A stretch of 64,000 bases of DNA from Ceratothoa steindachneri (GCA_963969495.1 OZ018329.1:65975243-66039242), one strand, 5' to 3'. Shown: positions 23,770-36,168, counted from the stretch's first letter. The notes: generated by a model from the sequence alone, not told the origin. A program made the numbers and translations.

Positions 23770-26700
23770 CTGCTCCTGGCCCCTCAAGACCGACGGGAGG
23801 AGCACGATCGTTTCTGTGGGTTCTACTCACACGAGCGCTCCCTTGCTAGAGCTGGTGGCACAAAAGGTTCACACCTAGCCTCGACCAAAACTAGTTCTCC
23901 CACCACTTCCCCAGCGTGACCATTTCCCGTAAGGTGAAACGGCCACACGCCACCACCGAGTCATTAAACTCAGAGGAGGCAGCACCACTGAAGGTGGTCG
24001 TGAGGCGGTCTTCCGGTGTTTCTAAAGCTGCCCTCCGTTCCTAATGCTCCCCAAAGGCTGGGTTGGGTAGCTCAGAAATGCTGGATCCTCCAAAGGAGGG
24101 ACCCCCGACACTGAAGCCGGTCCACCCGCCGAACCTTTTGAGGTATAGGCACAAAAAGACTTACATAGCAAGCCCAACCTCCCCATATAAGTTTTCGAAG
24201 GCGACAGCGCCTTCAACGCCTGTTTCAGCCGAAAACGCTCGGAGCTCTGCCTCTAGAAAGCGCACGGAAATTCCCTTAAAAGTCTACTCATCAAAGAGGA
24301 CCTCTGTATCTTTTCTGCGCTAGGCCTGGAGGCCTTATTTCTCCAATAGGATAGCCGCAGACTCCAAGGCAATGAAATGAGCTGCGGAGACTCGTCTCCT
24401 CCTGTTACCCTTTAGCTATGTTTTTGTAGGAGACTATGCTAGGTGAATGATACCTGCACACTCGCCCTGGGTATAATGGTTTTGCGACCCCACCATGACA
24501 GGATGGGAACCGGGCAGGAGGATGCGTAATTTACAACTAGCATGATCTGTCCGTTCTTCTCTTTGCTTTAAATACCTCCTTTCAGGCAGCAGCAGTGCAA
24601 CTGCACCCGGATAGTAGTTATACGGTCATTTCCGTGTACAATCAACCTTCAATTGACTTTGGTGCAGGAGACTTCCGCCACATTGTGCCACGGTTGACGA
24701 AACCCTTTCTACGGTTCGAGGATTAGAGCGGGAACACTCCCTTTCAGGAGATTATTCGATCAATTCTAGGGGTCAGGTCATTGTCGATATGATCGATGAG
24801 CTGGAGATAGGTGTCCTAAATGTGGATGAGTTTACGTATTACTGCCTGAAAACCGCTTCATTTTTCTGTCTTGATATATCCCTGGGCTCTCCTGATGCAC
24901 AGCCTGATTTTGGGTTGGAGGATGTCGATGATGACCTCCATGGTAGTGATCACTTTCCCATTCAAGTATCATTTTCTGCACCGCTGCCTTGGAAAGACCC
25001 CTCGCCCCTACATACGTTAGTACTTGTCGCGGGCGCGGGAGTCAGCATTACAGGAAATGACCGATTTCTCTGTCCCAGTCAAAGAGTTTAGGTCGGTGGA
25101 TGAGGCCATGGATCATCCAAGTGTGCGATGGCTCTCAAACAGAAGCTTTATGATTACAGGCGGTATTAGAACCCCCCAAACGATTTCACTGTCAAGGAAT
25201 TTCGTCGAACCAGGAATATGTATGTTTCTAAGCTTGCTCGCCGCTCTTCCTGGCAGTCATACTTGTCTTCCCTTACCGGGCTGACTCCCTCTAGCAGATG
25301 TTAAGAATGAGAATCAGAATGAGAATGGGACAGCAATATTGGGCCCCGCGTCCGTGTCGAAGTCCATCGCGACCGCTCTCTCCGCATTCTTTAGCCGGAA
25401 TACTGCTCCAACAGCATTTATTGCACAGCGTTATGTCGCCGAAGGCAGCCAGCTGGACTTTCTATCCAGACGTAGAAAACCCTTCAACACAGGTTTACAT
25501 TGAGTGAAATGCGTTCCACTCTCGCTTCGTGCGCGGACACCACCCCCGGTCCGGAAGTTTCCTATATATCATGATTCGACACCTAAAGTGCGAGGGATAG
25601 CCTTTCTGTTAGATTTGTTTGAAAGAATCTGGACAAAGGATATCTTTCCCAATAGCAAAAAAAAGAAGCTAATATGCTTCTTTTCGCAAACCGGGGATAG
25701 ATCACTCTACCACGGCCGGTTTCCGCCCAATCTTTGTAAACTAATGCATGTGCAAGTTTATGGATAAATTGGTAAATGTTAGATTAGCCTTCTTCCTGCA
25801 CAGCAGAGGACATCTGTTTTCTGCACAGTGCTGCCTACTCAAGTTCCACTCCATATTGAATGCTTTGCTCCGACTTGAAAATGCTCTCTGCGACGCCTTC
25901 CTTCTTAGACAGCACTATGCCATGGTGCTTTCGATCTGGATAAGGTATCTGATACCGCATGGTGATACCGTATCATGAAGACTCCACACGATGGGGAAGA
26001 CGGAAGACTCTTAATATTTATTTCTAAGTTTTTGAATGATCGTCGATTCCGCGTACGGGTGTGTGTAAGGGGAGGATCCTCTCTGGCCCAAGGGAGCAGG
26101 AAGAGGGTATTCCGCAGGGAATTGCCCCCAGTGCCACACACTTTGACCTGCGCATCAAAGCTATCACCTTGTTGCTGCGTGCTGCGGGAAGATGTTCTCG
26201 ATACACTCTACGTGGTCCAACTTTAGATTTCCTTTGGTCTGACCCAGATACCAACTTTGGAGCGTCAACTCCTACAGGCATTGAACCGCATCTCTATCTC
26301 CTTCACCTGGGAGACTCATATTCGCAGCTTTTAGGTTTCTTTCACCCCCGTCATGGACATTGTTTGCTCCGTTACGTTCAGCACCTTGAGTGCTGATAGC
26401 GCTACTGCCTTGATTTTTTACCGATCCTTTGTTAGGTAAAGCTTGACTACGGATGCGAGGTTTATGTATTCACAGCAAAGCGTGTATTGCGAGAGGTTGA
26501 GGTGGTCCACCACACCGGTCTCCGCCTGGTGACCGGTGCCTTCAGCATGTCCACCAATGATATATAGTTGTTGATGCTTGAGAAATGCCACTCGCTCTGC
26601 GCTGTGTACAGTGCATTATGCGCCTATACGCGCAGGCCCGGCGCGTCCGTCATTCAACAACGGCTCTCACTGCATCCGTAGATTATTTCGAGTCATACCA

Positions 26701-27140
26701 TTATCCCCTTGAGTTTAGCGTTAGATAACTCTTTCGAGAGCTCAATATTTCTTTCCGGCCGGTGGTGTCTCTGGTTTTGCCTAGAACGCCACACTGGTAG
26801 GTGCCACCTTTTAAAATTTGTCATCACACCTCTGCTCCCGAAGCTTCTTCAGCGCAGGGAGTATTGCGTTCAGCCTTTTTGGAGCACACTTCGTGTCACG
26901 CTGGATCCGTGCCAATGTACAAAGATGGCTCAAATTACCATGGTAGGGTGGGTTTCCACGCCGTATCTCTTCTATTTATGTGTCAGCTGGGCTCAACCAG
27001 GTGCTGCGTATGTCTTCACGTCCGAGCTGGTAGCAATAAACCCCTTGGTGTCCGTCCCGGAGACCAGATTGTGATATTTTTTGCAACTCACAAAGCGCCA
27101 CTCATGCTTTTGTGACATTTGAATCTCTACACCCCTTGGT
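23770..27140 (+). mobile_element. decayed EN-RT-RNase H LINE (family E)
   Basis: A GC-richer plus-strand block with a probable ORF1 tail (Pro/Ser/Lys-rich, 24063-24323) followed by ORF2. A second, internally deleted copy of the same family is at 39420-40680. Both contain a stretch around gatcaatt followed by ggtgtcctaa.t.tgga. The 5' boundary is not clear. The 3' boundary is placed where RNase H similarity stops. Confidence 0.7.
24560..27140 (+). pseudogene. family E ORF2: endonuclease, RT, RNase H (heavily broken)
   Basis: Endonuclease pieces run from about 24590 (VQLHPDSSYTVISVYNQPS) to HGSDHFPIQVSF near 24950. The RT starts near 25600 with LLDLFERIWTKDIFPNS. It continues with DKLVNVRLAFFLHSRGHL (25760), ALLRLENALCDAFL, FLNDRRFRVRV (26030) and EGIPQGIAPSATHFDL (26100). 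A thumb segment, KLDYGCEVY, is at 26440. RNase H begins near 26915 with YKDGSNYHGRVGFHAVS. Each block is in a different frame and stops are frequent, so it is an old insertion. The similarity is strongest to arthropod jockey/I-like elements, judged from these motifs. Confidence 0.75.
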
Positions 27141-27627
27141 TCGCGGTATCACTGATGCCACGATTTTCGGGAGTGAATCAAATTATTTGTACATATAAAA
27201 TCATGGAAGATGATTGATTACGCAAATTGTGAGCTTTAGATTTAAAATCCCTTGCACAGTGATTATATCCAACCCCACCTTATCAGGCAAAAGCAAATTT
27301 ATGTATAATATACTTCGACATCGAGATAAACTGTTTAGCTTAACCGTGAAGCGAATCATATGGTAATACAGCTCATATCAAACAGAATTTCAATAGATCG
27401 AACATGATGTATTTTTCTATGATTGTTATATAATACATATTACCTTCAAGAAAACCTGAATACATTTCTCAAATTTGATGACCTCAGCATCGCGTTAAAA
27501 AACATTCACCATAAATTTGCATCACCATAAAATCTAAGTATTTTTAACTTATCAAAATCTATTCTACAAGAGCTGATTTAGAAGAGACATTTCTCTCAAT
27601 ACACATTATCTCATTCCTTTTGCACAG

Positions 27628-27846
27628 AGGAATATTTTGCAAGTGTCTTTATTTGAGCGGTAGATATTTCTTAATTAACTGCATAAGTTTGTGACGATAT
27701 TTAAAAAGGTTACATTTAACTCTTACGGTTATTTGCATTGTGATTTTTTAAAATAGAAACATTCATAGATTTTTAATTTTCGCCTCGAACATGAATATTA
27801 CCAGTATGAAAGCAAGAATCCGGAAACATGCAAATTTGTTCAAAAC
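27628..27846 (+). repeat. 218-bp direct repeat, copy 1
   Basis: This runs from aggaatattttgcaagtgtc to caaatttgttcaaaac and recurs at 28953-29170 in the same orientation at roughly 92% identity by eye. The ends are not TG...CA, so it is not an obvious LTR. Confidence 0.85.
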
Positions 27847-28229
27847 ATTTCCAATTGTTCCTAAATAAAATTAAAAATGTGTAAGGACTGAGACGAATGA
27901 GGATCTTCTAAAATGCGTGAATGAAATTTGTCTTGATAGGATATAATGTAATGTACCAATGAGGGAAGTTCAGAACCAAATTTAGATGATACAAGAAGGT
28001 GTTCAGCCGATGCTGGTAAAGATGTTGAACCCACTGCAACTGGAGATAACACCGATTGCTCATAGCGGGTGGTACTTCTTACCTCTCCTATGCTCTAGTA
28101 AAGTTTCTTATATTAACGAAGATTATAACATGAATATAGTGATTACCCCAACTCCATAGGTAATTATTTCCTCGGATGATAGCAATGTTAAAACTGAACC
28201 GACAAATTTTAATCCTACTTATCATAAAC

Positions 28230-28790
28230 TAATAATACTTGAGAAAAAATTTAAGTAATATCTTAAATGACACAACTCTACAAAGAGATAAAAGATTATT
28301 ATATCAAGTTATTTTCCAGAAATATCTTCGAGAATACGATTCAATTTTTAATCTAAAAAATACAGAGCCCAAGGATAGATACGGCAAGAAGGTTGAAAGT
28401 AAAATCGATGAAGTAACAAATGAAATGGGTGAGCATGATCCATTCAAATCTATTATTCCAATTTTGTAACAACTAACTTAAAATCAAAGGGAATTTCACA
28501 TTGCATTGCGGTGAAGTAGGGGCTATCAGCATTGACGGTGTTAAGATTGAAGTATCTAATAGGAAATACAGTCAGCATTGACGGTGTTAAGATTGAAGTA
28601 TCTAATAGGAAATACAATCAGCATTGACGGTGTTAAGATTGAAGTATCTAATATTTCCAAACTTGTTATAGATCTCACTGAAAATAATGTTAAAGAGCAC
28701 CTCTCCTTCAGGAAAGTTAAAAAAACAAGCTCCAAACCTCAAACATTCCCCAATATTTCATTTATAATGGTGCCTCCCGGCCAGTATAGT
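28230..28790 (+). pseudogene. unassigned coding relic, interrupted by a 46-bp triplication
   Basis: A frame at 28239-28469 has coding-like composition: KNLSNILNDTTLQRDKRLLY, then MGEHDPFKSIIPIL. The later frame around 28600-28790 continues with IDGVKIEVSNISKLVIDL. The order (a helical basic N-part, then a Gly-containing SNI..L segment) reminds me of an unnamed ORF seen in invertebrate Polinton/Maverick-type elements, but this is from memory and weak. The frame is disrupted by the tandem repeat and a stop. Confidence 0.3.
28528..28655 (+). repeat. 46-bp tandem repeat, three units
   Basis: The phrase attgacggtgttaagattga begins at 28531, 28577 and 28623, nearly unchanged. Units are separated by aggaaataca.tcagc. 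The period is not a multiple of 3, so each unit shifts the frame of the surrounding coding relic. The near identity implies a recent event. Confidence 0.9.
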
Positions 28791-28950
28791 GTTTAACGAG
28801 CTTGCCCGGCAATCGCTGGGTTGGCAGTTCGAATCTCCGCCCGGATTCTTTTTAAGCTGACACTATTTACTAAGGGAGGTTACTGCCGTGTCTGGGTATC
28901 ACGGTGGAGAGTTGGGGCTTGCCCTGGCTGACGTCCGCTTGAGAAGCTAC
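28766..28950 (+). mobile_element. tRNA-derived SINE-like sequence
   Basis: The head cccggccagtatagtgttta resembles an A-box-containing tRNA 5' half. Forty bases on, ggcagttcgaatctc fits the Pol III B box (GGTTCGANTCC). No proper cloverleaf with a closing acceptor stem is evident. A GC-richer roughly 100-bp body follows up to the second 218-bp repeat. It could alternatively be a decayed tRNA pseudogene. Confidence 0.5.
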
Positions 28951-28952
28951 AT

Positions 28953-29170
28953 AGGAATATTTTGCAAGTGTCTTTATTTGCGGGATAGATATTTCTTAAT
29001 TAACAGCATTAGTTTGTGACGATATTTAAAAAGGTTACATTTAACTCTTACGGTTACTTGCATTGTGATTTTTAAAATAGAAACATTCACAGATATTTAA
29101 TTTTCACCTCGAACACGAATATTACCAATATGAAAGCAGGAATCGGGAAACATGCAAATTTGTTCAAAAC
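28953..29170 (+). repeat. 218-bp direct repeat, copy 2
   Basis: Second copy of 27628-27846. Together they enclose the coding relic, the 46-bp triplication and the SINE-like sequence. Either a segmental duplication or terminal repeats of a small unknown element would fit. Confidence 0.85.
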
Positions 29171-31353
29171 CAGCAAACTTTTTAAGAAATGGAAGTTTTA
29201 CTTATTCCCCATCACCGATTTATTGACTTTATGTAGTAGTAAAGAAACCTTATGGTACCTCACTTCATAAAGAAGTATCGAATGGCTGAAGTACTAGAAT
29301 CGTATCATACATGACAATTCAGAACATTTACGCCCAGCAAATCCCATTTTGGGTCACATATTCATCTCTTCACTAGCCGCCAACTTCAGAGGTTTATATT
29401 TATTTTCTTCCAGAGGTGATTACATTATCGCATGTTTTTTCGGAATATAATCCATTAGGAAAGAAGAATGAATCTGTTTAACTATATAAGAATCGTACGT
29501 AGTAGTACTGGATAGTGGAATATAATCCTAAGTCTTTTCTCATTGGTAATGAATTTTGGAAGTGTTTTCAACAAGTTGAAGAATTAAGACAAAAATAGAA
29601 AAAATTTATTATTAAAAATAATCCTGTATTATACAACATCAGTTCATTTCGGTGTTTGGCGGATAACCTCCCACGATACCCTCATTATAATAAATCTGAA
29701 GATAATAAGTTTATCTATTTTAAAGCAGATTTCAAATGCAAAATGAATGAACTAAGACACGGTAGGTGGTAGTTACATATTATATAATGATTACGAAGCC
29801 ATTGTGAAGGATAATGCTAATCCGACGTTCGAATCCTATTTAAACAGCGTTCCGAGGAAATGATTCGAAATCATTGAAAGAGAAAGGAGATTAAGAAAAA
29901 AAAATCATAAATCGCATTGATCAAGAATATGTTTTCAATTCATAACAGTTTCATGCAAACAAGATTTCATTGAATATCTGGCGGTGAATCAGGCAAGTGA
30001 ATGTCGAGAAGATTAAAAATACTTATATGTTTACCTTCCCCTGTGGTAACATTATTCTGTTTTCTTTAAATGATATTGTGAATCTTTAAAAAAAATATAA
30101 TGTTCCCTTCTCTGATTATAAAGTAAATATGAAAATAATAATTAAAAAATACATCCCATATGTATAATATACATAAGTATCCTGATAAAGTAAATGGGTC
30201 TCTCATAACGGATAGAATCGAAAATATTTTTCAAAGTAACCATTCGATATTAATGAGGTAAATCATTATCGAAATCACCTTTTTCCAATTTCTCCAAATG
30301 ATTCATCTTTATGGAATATTCGTTTGCCAATAAATATCGTACACTTATCCTTTTCTATATACTCTATGTGATTTATATTTAAGTAATTCTCGATATGGAA
30401 CTGATAAAGAAGTTATCCCTTTTCCTCGACAATATCCCATTCGGCTACTTAAATCCCTCATATTTTCAGAAGAATATCTGAAAATATGACTTTTTTCCAG
30501 ACAATAGCACATCTCTTCATCAGAATTTTTAGACCAGTCAAATTAAAATACGCATCACACAGAATGAGTTATAAGAACTTGTTGGCGGCACAGTCAAAGA
30601 CATTTCTTGCTTGAGCAAAACATAGATAAGTTTTCTCTACTTTTTTTATCCTAAACTTGCGTCAGTGGAGGTAAGTACTTTGTAATCTTTCAAAACCTTA
30701 CTAAATAAATGTATTTAAATGTCCTGTGAGATAGACTTGGCTATGACAGATTCTTAGATATATATATACGTTTGAAAATAAAATAGGTATCCCTTTTGGG
30801 ATACTCTACCTATTCATCGTAAATAACGCTCATCCCCAAAAGGATATTTCACCCAATATGAAAGTTCATTCTGAAACATTTGATGTTTATAATTTAGTAC
30901 TGAATTAGAATAGGCCTAATTTGTTTTACTGCAATTTATTTCATGAATATACACTATTATTTCATTTCTCTTGCCTCTCAGCAACAGTCTAAAGAAAATA
31001 AAGGTAATGAACACGACTTTATTTTTCCTTTAAAATGTTAAAGGTCATAAGACCTTTAACATAAAATGCCCAAATTAAATGAATAGTTTTTAAGGATAAA
31101 AATAAATTCCTATAGTTAGTATATCTAAAATATTAATATTATGAAGCATATACTATATACATAAAATATACCATAAAAATTAGTTAAGTAAACATTAAAA
31201 TTCGTAAAATTTCTAAATTCTTTATAAATTAGTTTAATGAAATAAAATCAGACATGTGAAATGATCTAGTCGACCAACTCCAAATGAAACAATGAAGAAT
31301 GTGAACAGTTCAAATTTTCATCATGGTGAACATGCATGGGTCTGTTTTAAGTT
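29171..31353. other. AT-rich stretch, nothing recognised
   Basis: No long frame. A few short stretches around 29600-29750 have coding-like composition but no motif I can name. Confidence 0.45.
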
Positions 31354-31510
31354 TATCATTATCACTAACTCTATAATTTAGAAGGCGATTTTTTTATTAT
31401 TTGAATAATAATTTCATCTTGGTATGGTTATGACAAGTTTTTTTATCAAAGTTATTTCTAATAACTCTTATAATATCAAAAAACAAAATGGTGAAGTTCA
31501 GAAATAAATA
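31354..31510 (+). repeat. dispersed repeat R1, partial copy
   Basis: This matches the first third of 2201-2652, from tatcattatcactaact to gaagttcagaaataaata. It abuts the piggyBac relic directly, so one may have been inserted into the other. Confidence 0.75.
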
Positions 31511-32354
31511 GGTTCAACAAGATAAGACCACTGTTTAATCAAATAACAAGAGCATTTCAAAATATTCCAGCCACTCCACTGCAATCTATTGATGAAATTA
31601 TAATGTCCTACAAGGGGATTCGTGCGGAAAACCTGCTACAGTATATACACCCTCCCCAGCTATTTGCTAAGGGTAGAATTGATGGCATAACTCATGATAT
31701 AATAATGTATCGAGATGCTTCTACTTTTGAAGCTCACAACATTCAACTATCTGAAGAGGAAAATAAAATGAACCATAGTGCAAAAGTGATTATAACTCTT
31801 GCTAAAACAATCAAAGTTTGGGATAAGTCCGCTTTGTATACTAACAATTTATTCCCAAACAAAAATCTTATTCGTTTTTTGAAACAAAATTATGGCTGTG
31901 AGTACACCCGAACGGAAAAGTCTTTGGTTACAGCTTTGATCTCTTTATATGTAATGCTTGGCTACTTTACAAGAGAGATTGTGCACCACTCAACATAAAA
32001 GCAATGCCATTGAAAGACTTTAGACTGGACAACACGTGCTTTGCTAGATCACAGAAACCACAACTTCCAAGATTATTACCAGGCTCACCTCTGAAAAATC
32101 CTAAGATAGATATATCTCTCCCAAAGAAAGGGCAGCAGGCATCCCATCCTTCAGACACTAATAGAATTAATAGGTATCTCTTTCATAACCTTATTTCAAT
32201 TGATATGAGACAGACGTGTAACTACTGTTCGCATAAGGGGAATATTCACAGGTCAAATTGGATGTGTTCCATTTGTCAAGTAGCATTTTGCCTCTCAGAA
32301 AGACGAAACTGTTTTATCCCCTATCATTCAGATAGTGCCTCTTCTACAAACTAA
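31511..32354 (+). pseudogene. piggyBac-like transposase, C-terminal half
   Basis: This DDE transposase moves DNA by cut-and-paste at TTAA sites. The frame opens at the 5' break with KIRPLFNQITRAFQ and LQSIDEIIMSYKGIRA, matching the region of the first catalytic Asp (SIDE). It continues through IIMYRDASTFEAHNI, VIITLAKTIKVWDKS, and YTNNLFPNKNLIRFLKQNYG, the DNFF-like region. A frame break lies near 31930-31998. The second part (32004-32354) has PRLLPGSPLKNPKIDISLP and ends in the Cys-rich zinc domain: CNYCSHKGNIH, WMCSICQVAFC, CFIPYH. The N-terminal third is missing. Confidence 0.75.
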
Positions 32355-32775
32355 TGAATAGTTATTTTTATAATACAGTTTTCTAAAACAGTTTTGGTTA
32401 TATTTTTATAAAGGAATTCTAATTATTATGTCAAAGCTGGTTTATTTTTACACTTTTTATATTATAATTTTTATATATATATTCATAGAAGTGTATTAAA
32501 ATCATAAACAGCAGTAATATTAATAAAGTACATGTAGTGTTTTATTTACCTTGATTAAACGAAGAAGCCCAAATAGGATGAGTGTTTGATTCTGTACTCA
32601 GGTCAAATAACCCAATTAGGCTTTTTCTTTAATACAAAATTATAGGCAAATTATTAATTATTATAAAAAAGTCACAAATAAAAATAGCTTGTAGAGGGAT
32701 ATATTTTAATATGCTAAAAGGATATTTTGATGAAATAAAAAAACACTTTTTCAATCAGGGGAAGAATCTCTTTAT
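32355..32775. other. no gene recognised
   Basis: AT-rich spacer between the piggyBac and gypsy relics. It has no recognisable ends for either element. Confidence 0.45.
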
Positions 32776-34385
32776 GCTCCAGTGGAGGCGGATGCCCTCC
32801 CAGTCGTCGATGTACTAGACAGGGCACGAAATTTCATCCTCGGCGGCTTCAATCTTATTTTGGCCCTGAACCACAAATTGCTCTTGAAGAAATTTTGCGA
32901 TAGGTCGCTCAACAATATCTCAAATCCACACCTGTGCAACCTAAAAGAAAAGAACTTTGCGTTAGTGCTTCAGTGTGGTATACATACCTGACATCCACAA
33001 CTCTGTGCCCTACGCCGTCTCCGCATACCCAGTAAGTGAGCCAATATCACTGCACCTCAAAGACGACATTGTCAATGTAACTGACCCAACAAGAAGAGCT
33101 ACAGTGCTAAGGCTGCCGTACGAAATCTTTGCTGCTCTACGCACTTATGACCGCAAGTCTGCTTGCGTTTGCGCCAAAACAGTGTCAACATCAGCTGAGG
33201 TCATCAACTCAATTACGTTGAACAATATTCGCCTTCCAATACCAGCAACCAAACGATGTCGCAATTCATCGAGACGATCGCAACCAGCTTTACTGTTTTC
33301 CACAATGGCCTGCACATAGAACATTTCAAAATCTACCAGTTTCATGAGGGCCTTATCAGTTTCGATGTAGTTTTTCTCTACAATGACTACATTGTCATAC
33401 TCCTGTCTTTACTTGACTGAGTCCTCAAGGCACTAAACTCTGCCCAGCAGGAAGTGTCGCAGATGTGCTCGCGAGCGGAGTCCTCATTCTTCTGGCTAGG
33501 AATGACACCAGATATTACCGCAACACGAGCGCACTCTTCACCCTGCAACCAGAGAGGCTTTTCTCAGCCTAGCGCGCCACATTCACCTCACAATATCTAA
33601 TTGCCGTTGGGTCGTTATCGGTATCACGTTGCTCCGCAGGGATACATCGCATCAGGTGATTCCTAGAGCTGGCGATTTGATAAAAACACCCCCGACACAC
33701 CACGAAAGACTACGTATGTGGTCCAACTCGTATCCGATTACTTCCACTACTACTTGTTGGCCGTGGATAGGTAAAACAACTGGCCTATCGTGGACAAGGC
33801 TGTCAATGGTGCCGCTAGGATGATTTCTGCTCTACGTCAGATTTGGCATTAACAATGAGTTATCCTCGGATTGTAGACCCGAGTTTGCCTCTAACAACAC
33901 TTACATGTTCCTGCGTGAGTGGGTCGTCTACCATTGCTATAGTTAGTAAACTTTCCTCACAGTAATTGCACTGCAGAGATGAGTGTCACTAGCGTGAAAC
34001 GCTTGATTATGGATAGCAACGACGCCAATGGCGCGCCAAATACCGACAATTTCCATCAAGCCATGCTCCAATAGCGGAACACCTCCAATCGTGACATACA
34101 TCTCTCCCTTGCAAAGTGCATGTTCGGTTGTCCCATCAGGGACTTCACCCCTATCATCCAAGTAAATTCCAACCACACATAGAATGGCGGTATACCCTCG
34201 TGTCGCAAGAGGAGGCACTTCTCAATCGCCATATGTTTGCGGCCAAACGCCTCTCCAAATACACTCGCTCCCTCTCTCCACTAGTTGTTGGGGACCATGA
34301 CCTCATCCAGAATCAAATTTGCCCCAGTCTCAAAAAATGGAACAAAACCGGCATCCTGGTAGAGGTTGTGTATTCATATAATTTT
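32776..34385 (+). pseudogene. Ty3/gypsy pol relic: RNase H and integrase
   Basis: The RNase H part (32782-33080) shows FILGGFNLILALNHKLLLKKF and DRSLNNISNPHLCNLKEKN, followed by MVYIPDIHNS, the connection typical of gypsy elements. After a decayed stretch, the integrase core appears in shifting frames at 33640-34140. Signs of it are a segment ending NWPIVDKAVNGAAR, then INNELSSDCRPEF, VKRLIMDSNDANGA and FGCPIRDFTPI. The C-terminal part (34116-34388) has PHIEWRYTLVSQEEALLNRH and VGDHDLIQNQICPSLKKW. No LTRs, protease or RT were found, so this is a truncated remnant. Confidence 0.8.
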
Positions 34386-35227
34386 TAATTTGTTTAGCGG
34401 TAGGCTTGTGATCATTGTCTTATTGAAATGCTCAACTTGGTTTCAAGTTCAGAGAGCCAACGCTATATAACAAATTGCTTTTCTAAATCCCACTATACAT
34501 TTCGTTGTTCATTCTTCCTTCGAATACGTCCATTCTTTCTACATATGGTAAAGAAAGGAAACTTCATACTATGATTAATAAAACACCGAATTTGACTGTA
34601 GGGATCGTATTCTTTGGCGCGTAAGCTGCACACGTTATCGGTAACTTCTGTTAGATCTTTAACAAATTATCGTATTAACAATTAAATATCTACAACTTAG
34701 AATATTATTTATGCAACAATGCATTCTTTTCCTGCCACACACCAAATGCCACTTCATAAATGTAAACAACTATAAACATAGTTGTCTAAATAGGCTTTCT
34801 TAATTTCGAATGAATAATGCAACTGCTTAGTTTTAAATTTCCTTATTAATTTTTGAGAAAAACCTTTCCACAATAATTATAGTAGGAGAAAAATATTGCT
34901 ACAAATATTAATTCGTTCACTCGCTAACTCACATCAGAAGATGAGCGGCGTCAAAATTACTTCACACGCTATACTGATGTTTTTGTTGACATGACATCCT
35001 ACAGCCTCCTGTAGTGCGTTGTATGATTTTCCCTACACAAATTTTTGCTTATTTTCCTCTTGCGATGTGACCAGGAAAACAAATATGGCTCATGCACAAT
35101 CTTGCTTAAAACTCTATTCCTCTTCCACTCTAGATAAAATGTTAGAAAGAAACATCAGCGATTTAAGTATATTATAATCCGGTGAATATGAAGGTAGACA
35201 ATGAGTAAATTAGCTTCAATACTAGGA

Positions 35228-35231
<4 letters not shown>
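34386..35231. other. no gene recognised
   Basis: AT-rich, without long frames. The right LTR of the gypsy element should begin here if it were complete, but no duplicate was found upstream. Confidence 0.4.

Positions 35232-35311
<80 letters not shown>
35232..35311. repeat. (TA)n microsatellite
   Basis: Pure AT dinucleotide run of about 80 bp. Confidence 0.95.
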
Positions 35312-35314
<3 letters not shown>

Positions 35315-35462
35315 AACAAGAATTGCTTGAGTGCAAAACAAGCAAAATAGCAAGTGGTTCATTTTATTTAAATGAACGATAGATATGAAATTAAGATTCT
35401 AAGAATTTATTGTGTATTTCTGTAAGAGCAAATCGGGAGGACGAGTATCGCTTAAATATTGC

Positions 35463-35530
35463 AATTTTCCACGAAAAATCCCATTCACTTAATTATTTAA
35501 TTAACTGAATTGGATTTTTCGTGGAAAATT
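35463..35530. repeat. perfect 19-bp inverted repeat with 30-bp loop
   Basis: The arms aattttccacgaaaaatcc (35463-35481) and its exact complement (35512-35530) would form a stable hairpin. The loop is AT-rich and itself contains a TTAATTAA-like palindrome. It lies just upstream of the Penelope-like GIY-YIG relic. Confidence 0.9.
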
Positions 35531-35580
35531 AAATAGCGGAAATTGTCTATCCTTCCCATTTTGTCGTCGCCTCAAAGGAG

Positions 35581-36165
35581 TAAACAGGGTTATTTCTCCA
35601 GGTCGAGCCACATTTAAATACCCTTATTCCACCATCAAATCTTTCCTTTCGACTAAGCCTATGGATCAGCTAAATGAAGCAGGTATATATGTAATCCCAT
35701 GTAAATACACCAAGTGTCCCTCGTTCTACATAGAAGAGACGAAGAACATTAAATAAACGAATATATGAACATAAAGGTGATGTCAGGCGAGGCAATACTA
35801 CATCGAGTATATTTAATGGCATTAGCAATTACAACCACCAAATTGACTATTCAAAGTTCCAAATATTATATATTTATAAAGATATCTATCAAAGAACAAT
35901 TCCCAATTTGAATCTTGTGACCATCAATTTAAATATAGCTCCTATTCCCGGAACCTGATCGTAAACAGCATAGTTAATGATCTCAGAACCACAGCCCCTG
36001 ATTACTGACCTTTTGGTCCCCCCATTTTTTTGTCCTGATCTTGAAGCTGTTTAGGGACTTTTGTATTCATTTCCTTCTCAGTATACTACTGAATATGGTA
36101 TGATAAACTTCAACCCGAAACTACTTTCATAAATAAATTATATGCTCCTATACAGTGGTTTCACT

Positions 36166-36168
<3 letters not shown>
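35581..36168 (+). mobile_element. Penelope-like element 3' end with GIY-YIG nuclease (+)
   Basis: Penelope-like retroelements carry a GIY-YIG nuclease after their RT. Here MDQLNEAGIYVIPC, then FYIEET, occurs at about 35660-35750. It corresponds to the GIY and YIG motifs, with Glu in place of the Gly of YIG. Two stops follow. After a frame change, YEHKGDVRRGN and SNYNHQIDYSKFQ match the middle of the domain (catalytic Arg and His-rich area). The coding similarity ends near 35957, and a noncoding tail then leads into a (TA)n tract. RT is absent, so this is 5'-truncated. Confidence 0.7.

Noticed and set aside
28766..28860. Functional tRNA gene
   Set aside because: A and B box-like sequences are present, but stems do not pair into a cloverleaf. 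SINE or pseudogene is likelier.
32776..34385. Complete LTR retrotransposon with LTRs
   Set aside because: RNase H and integrase are clear, but no pair of long direct repeats flanks them and RT/protease are missing.
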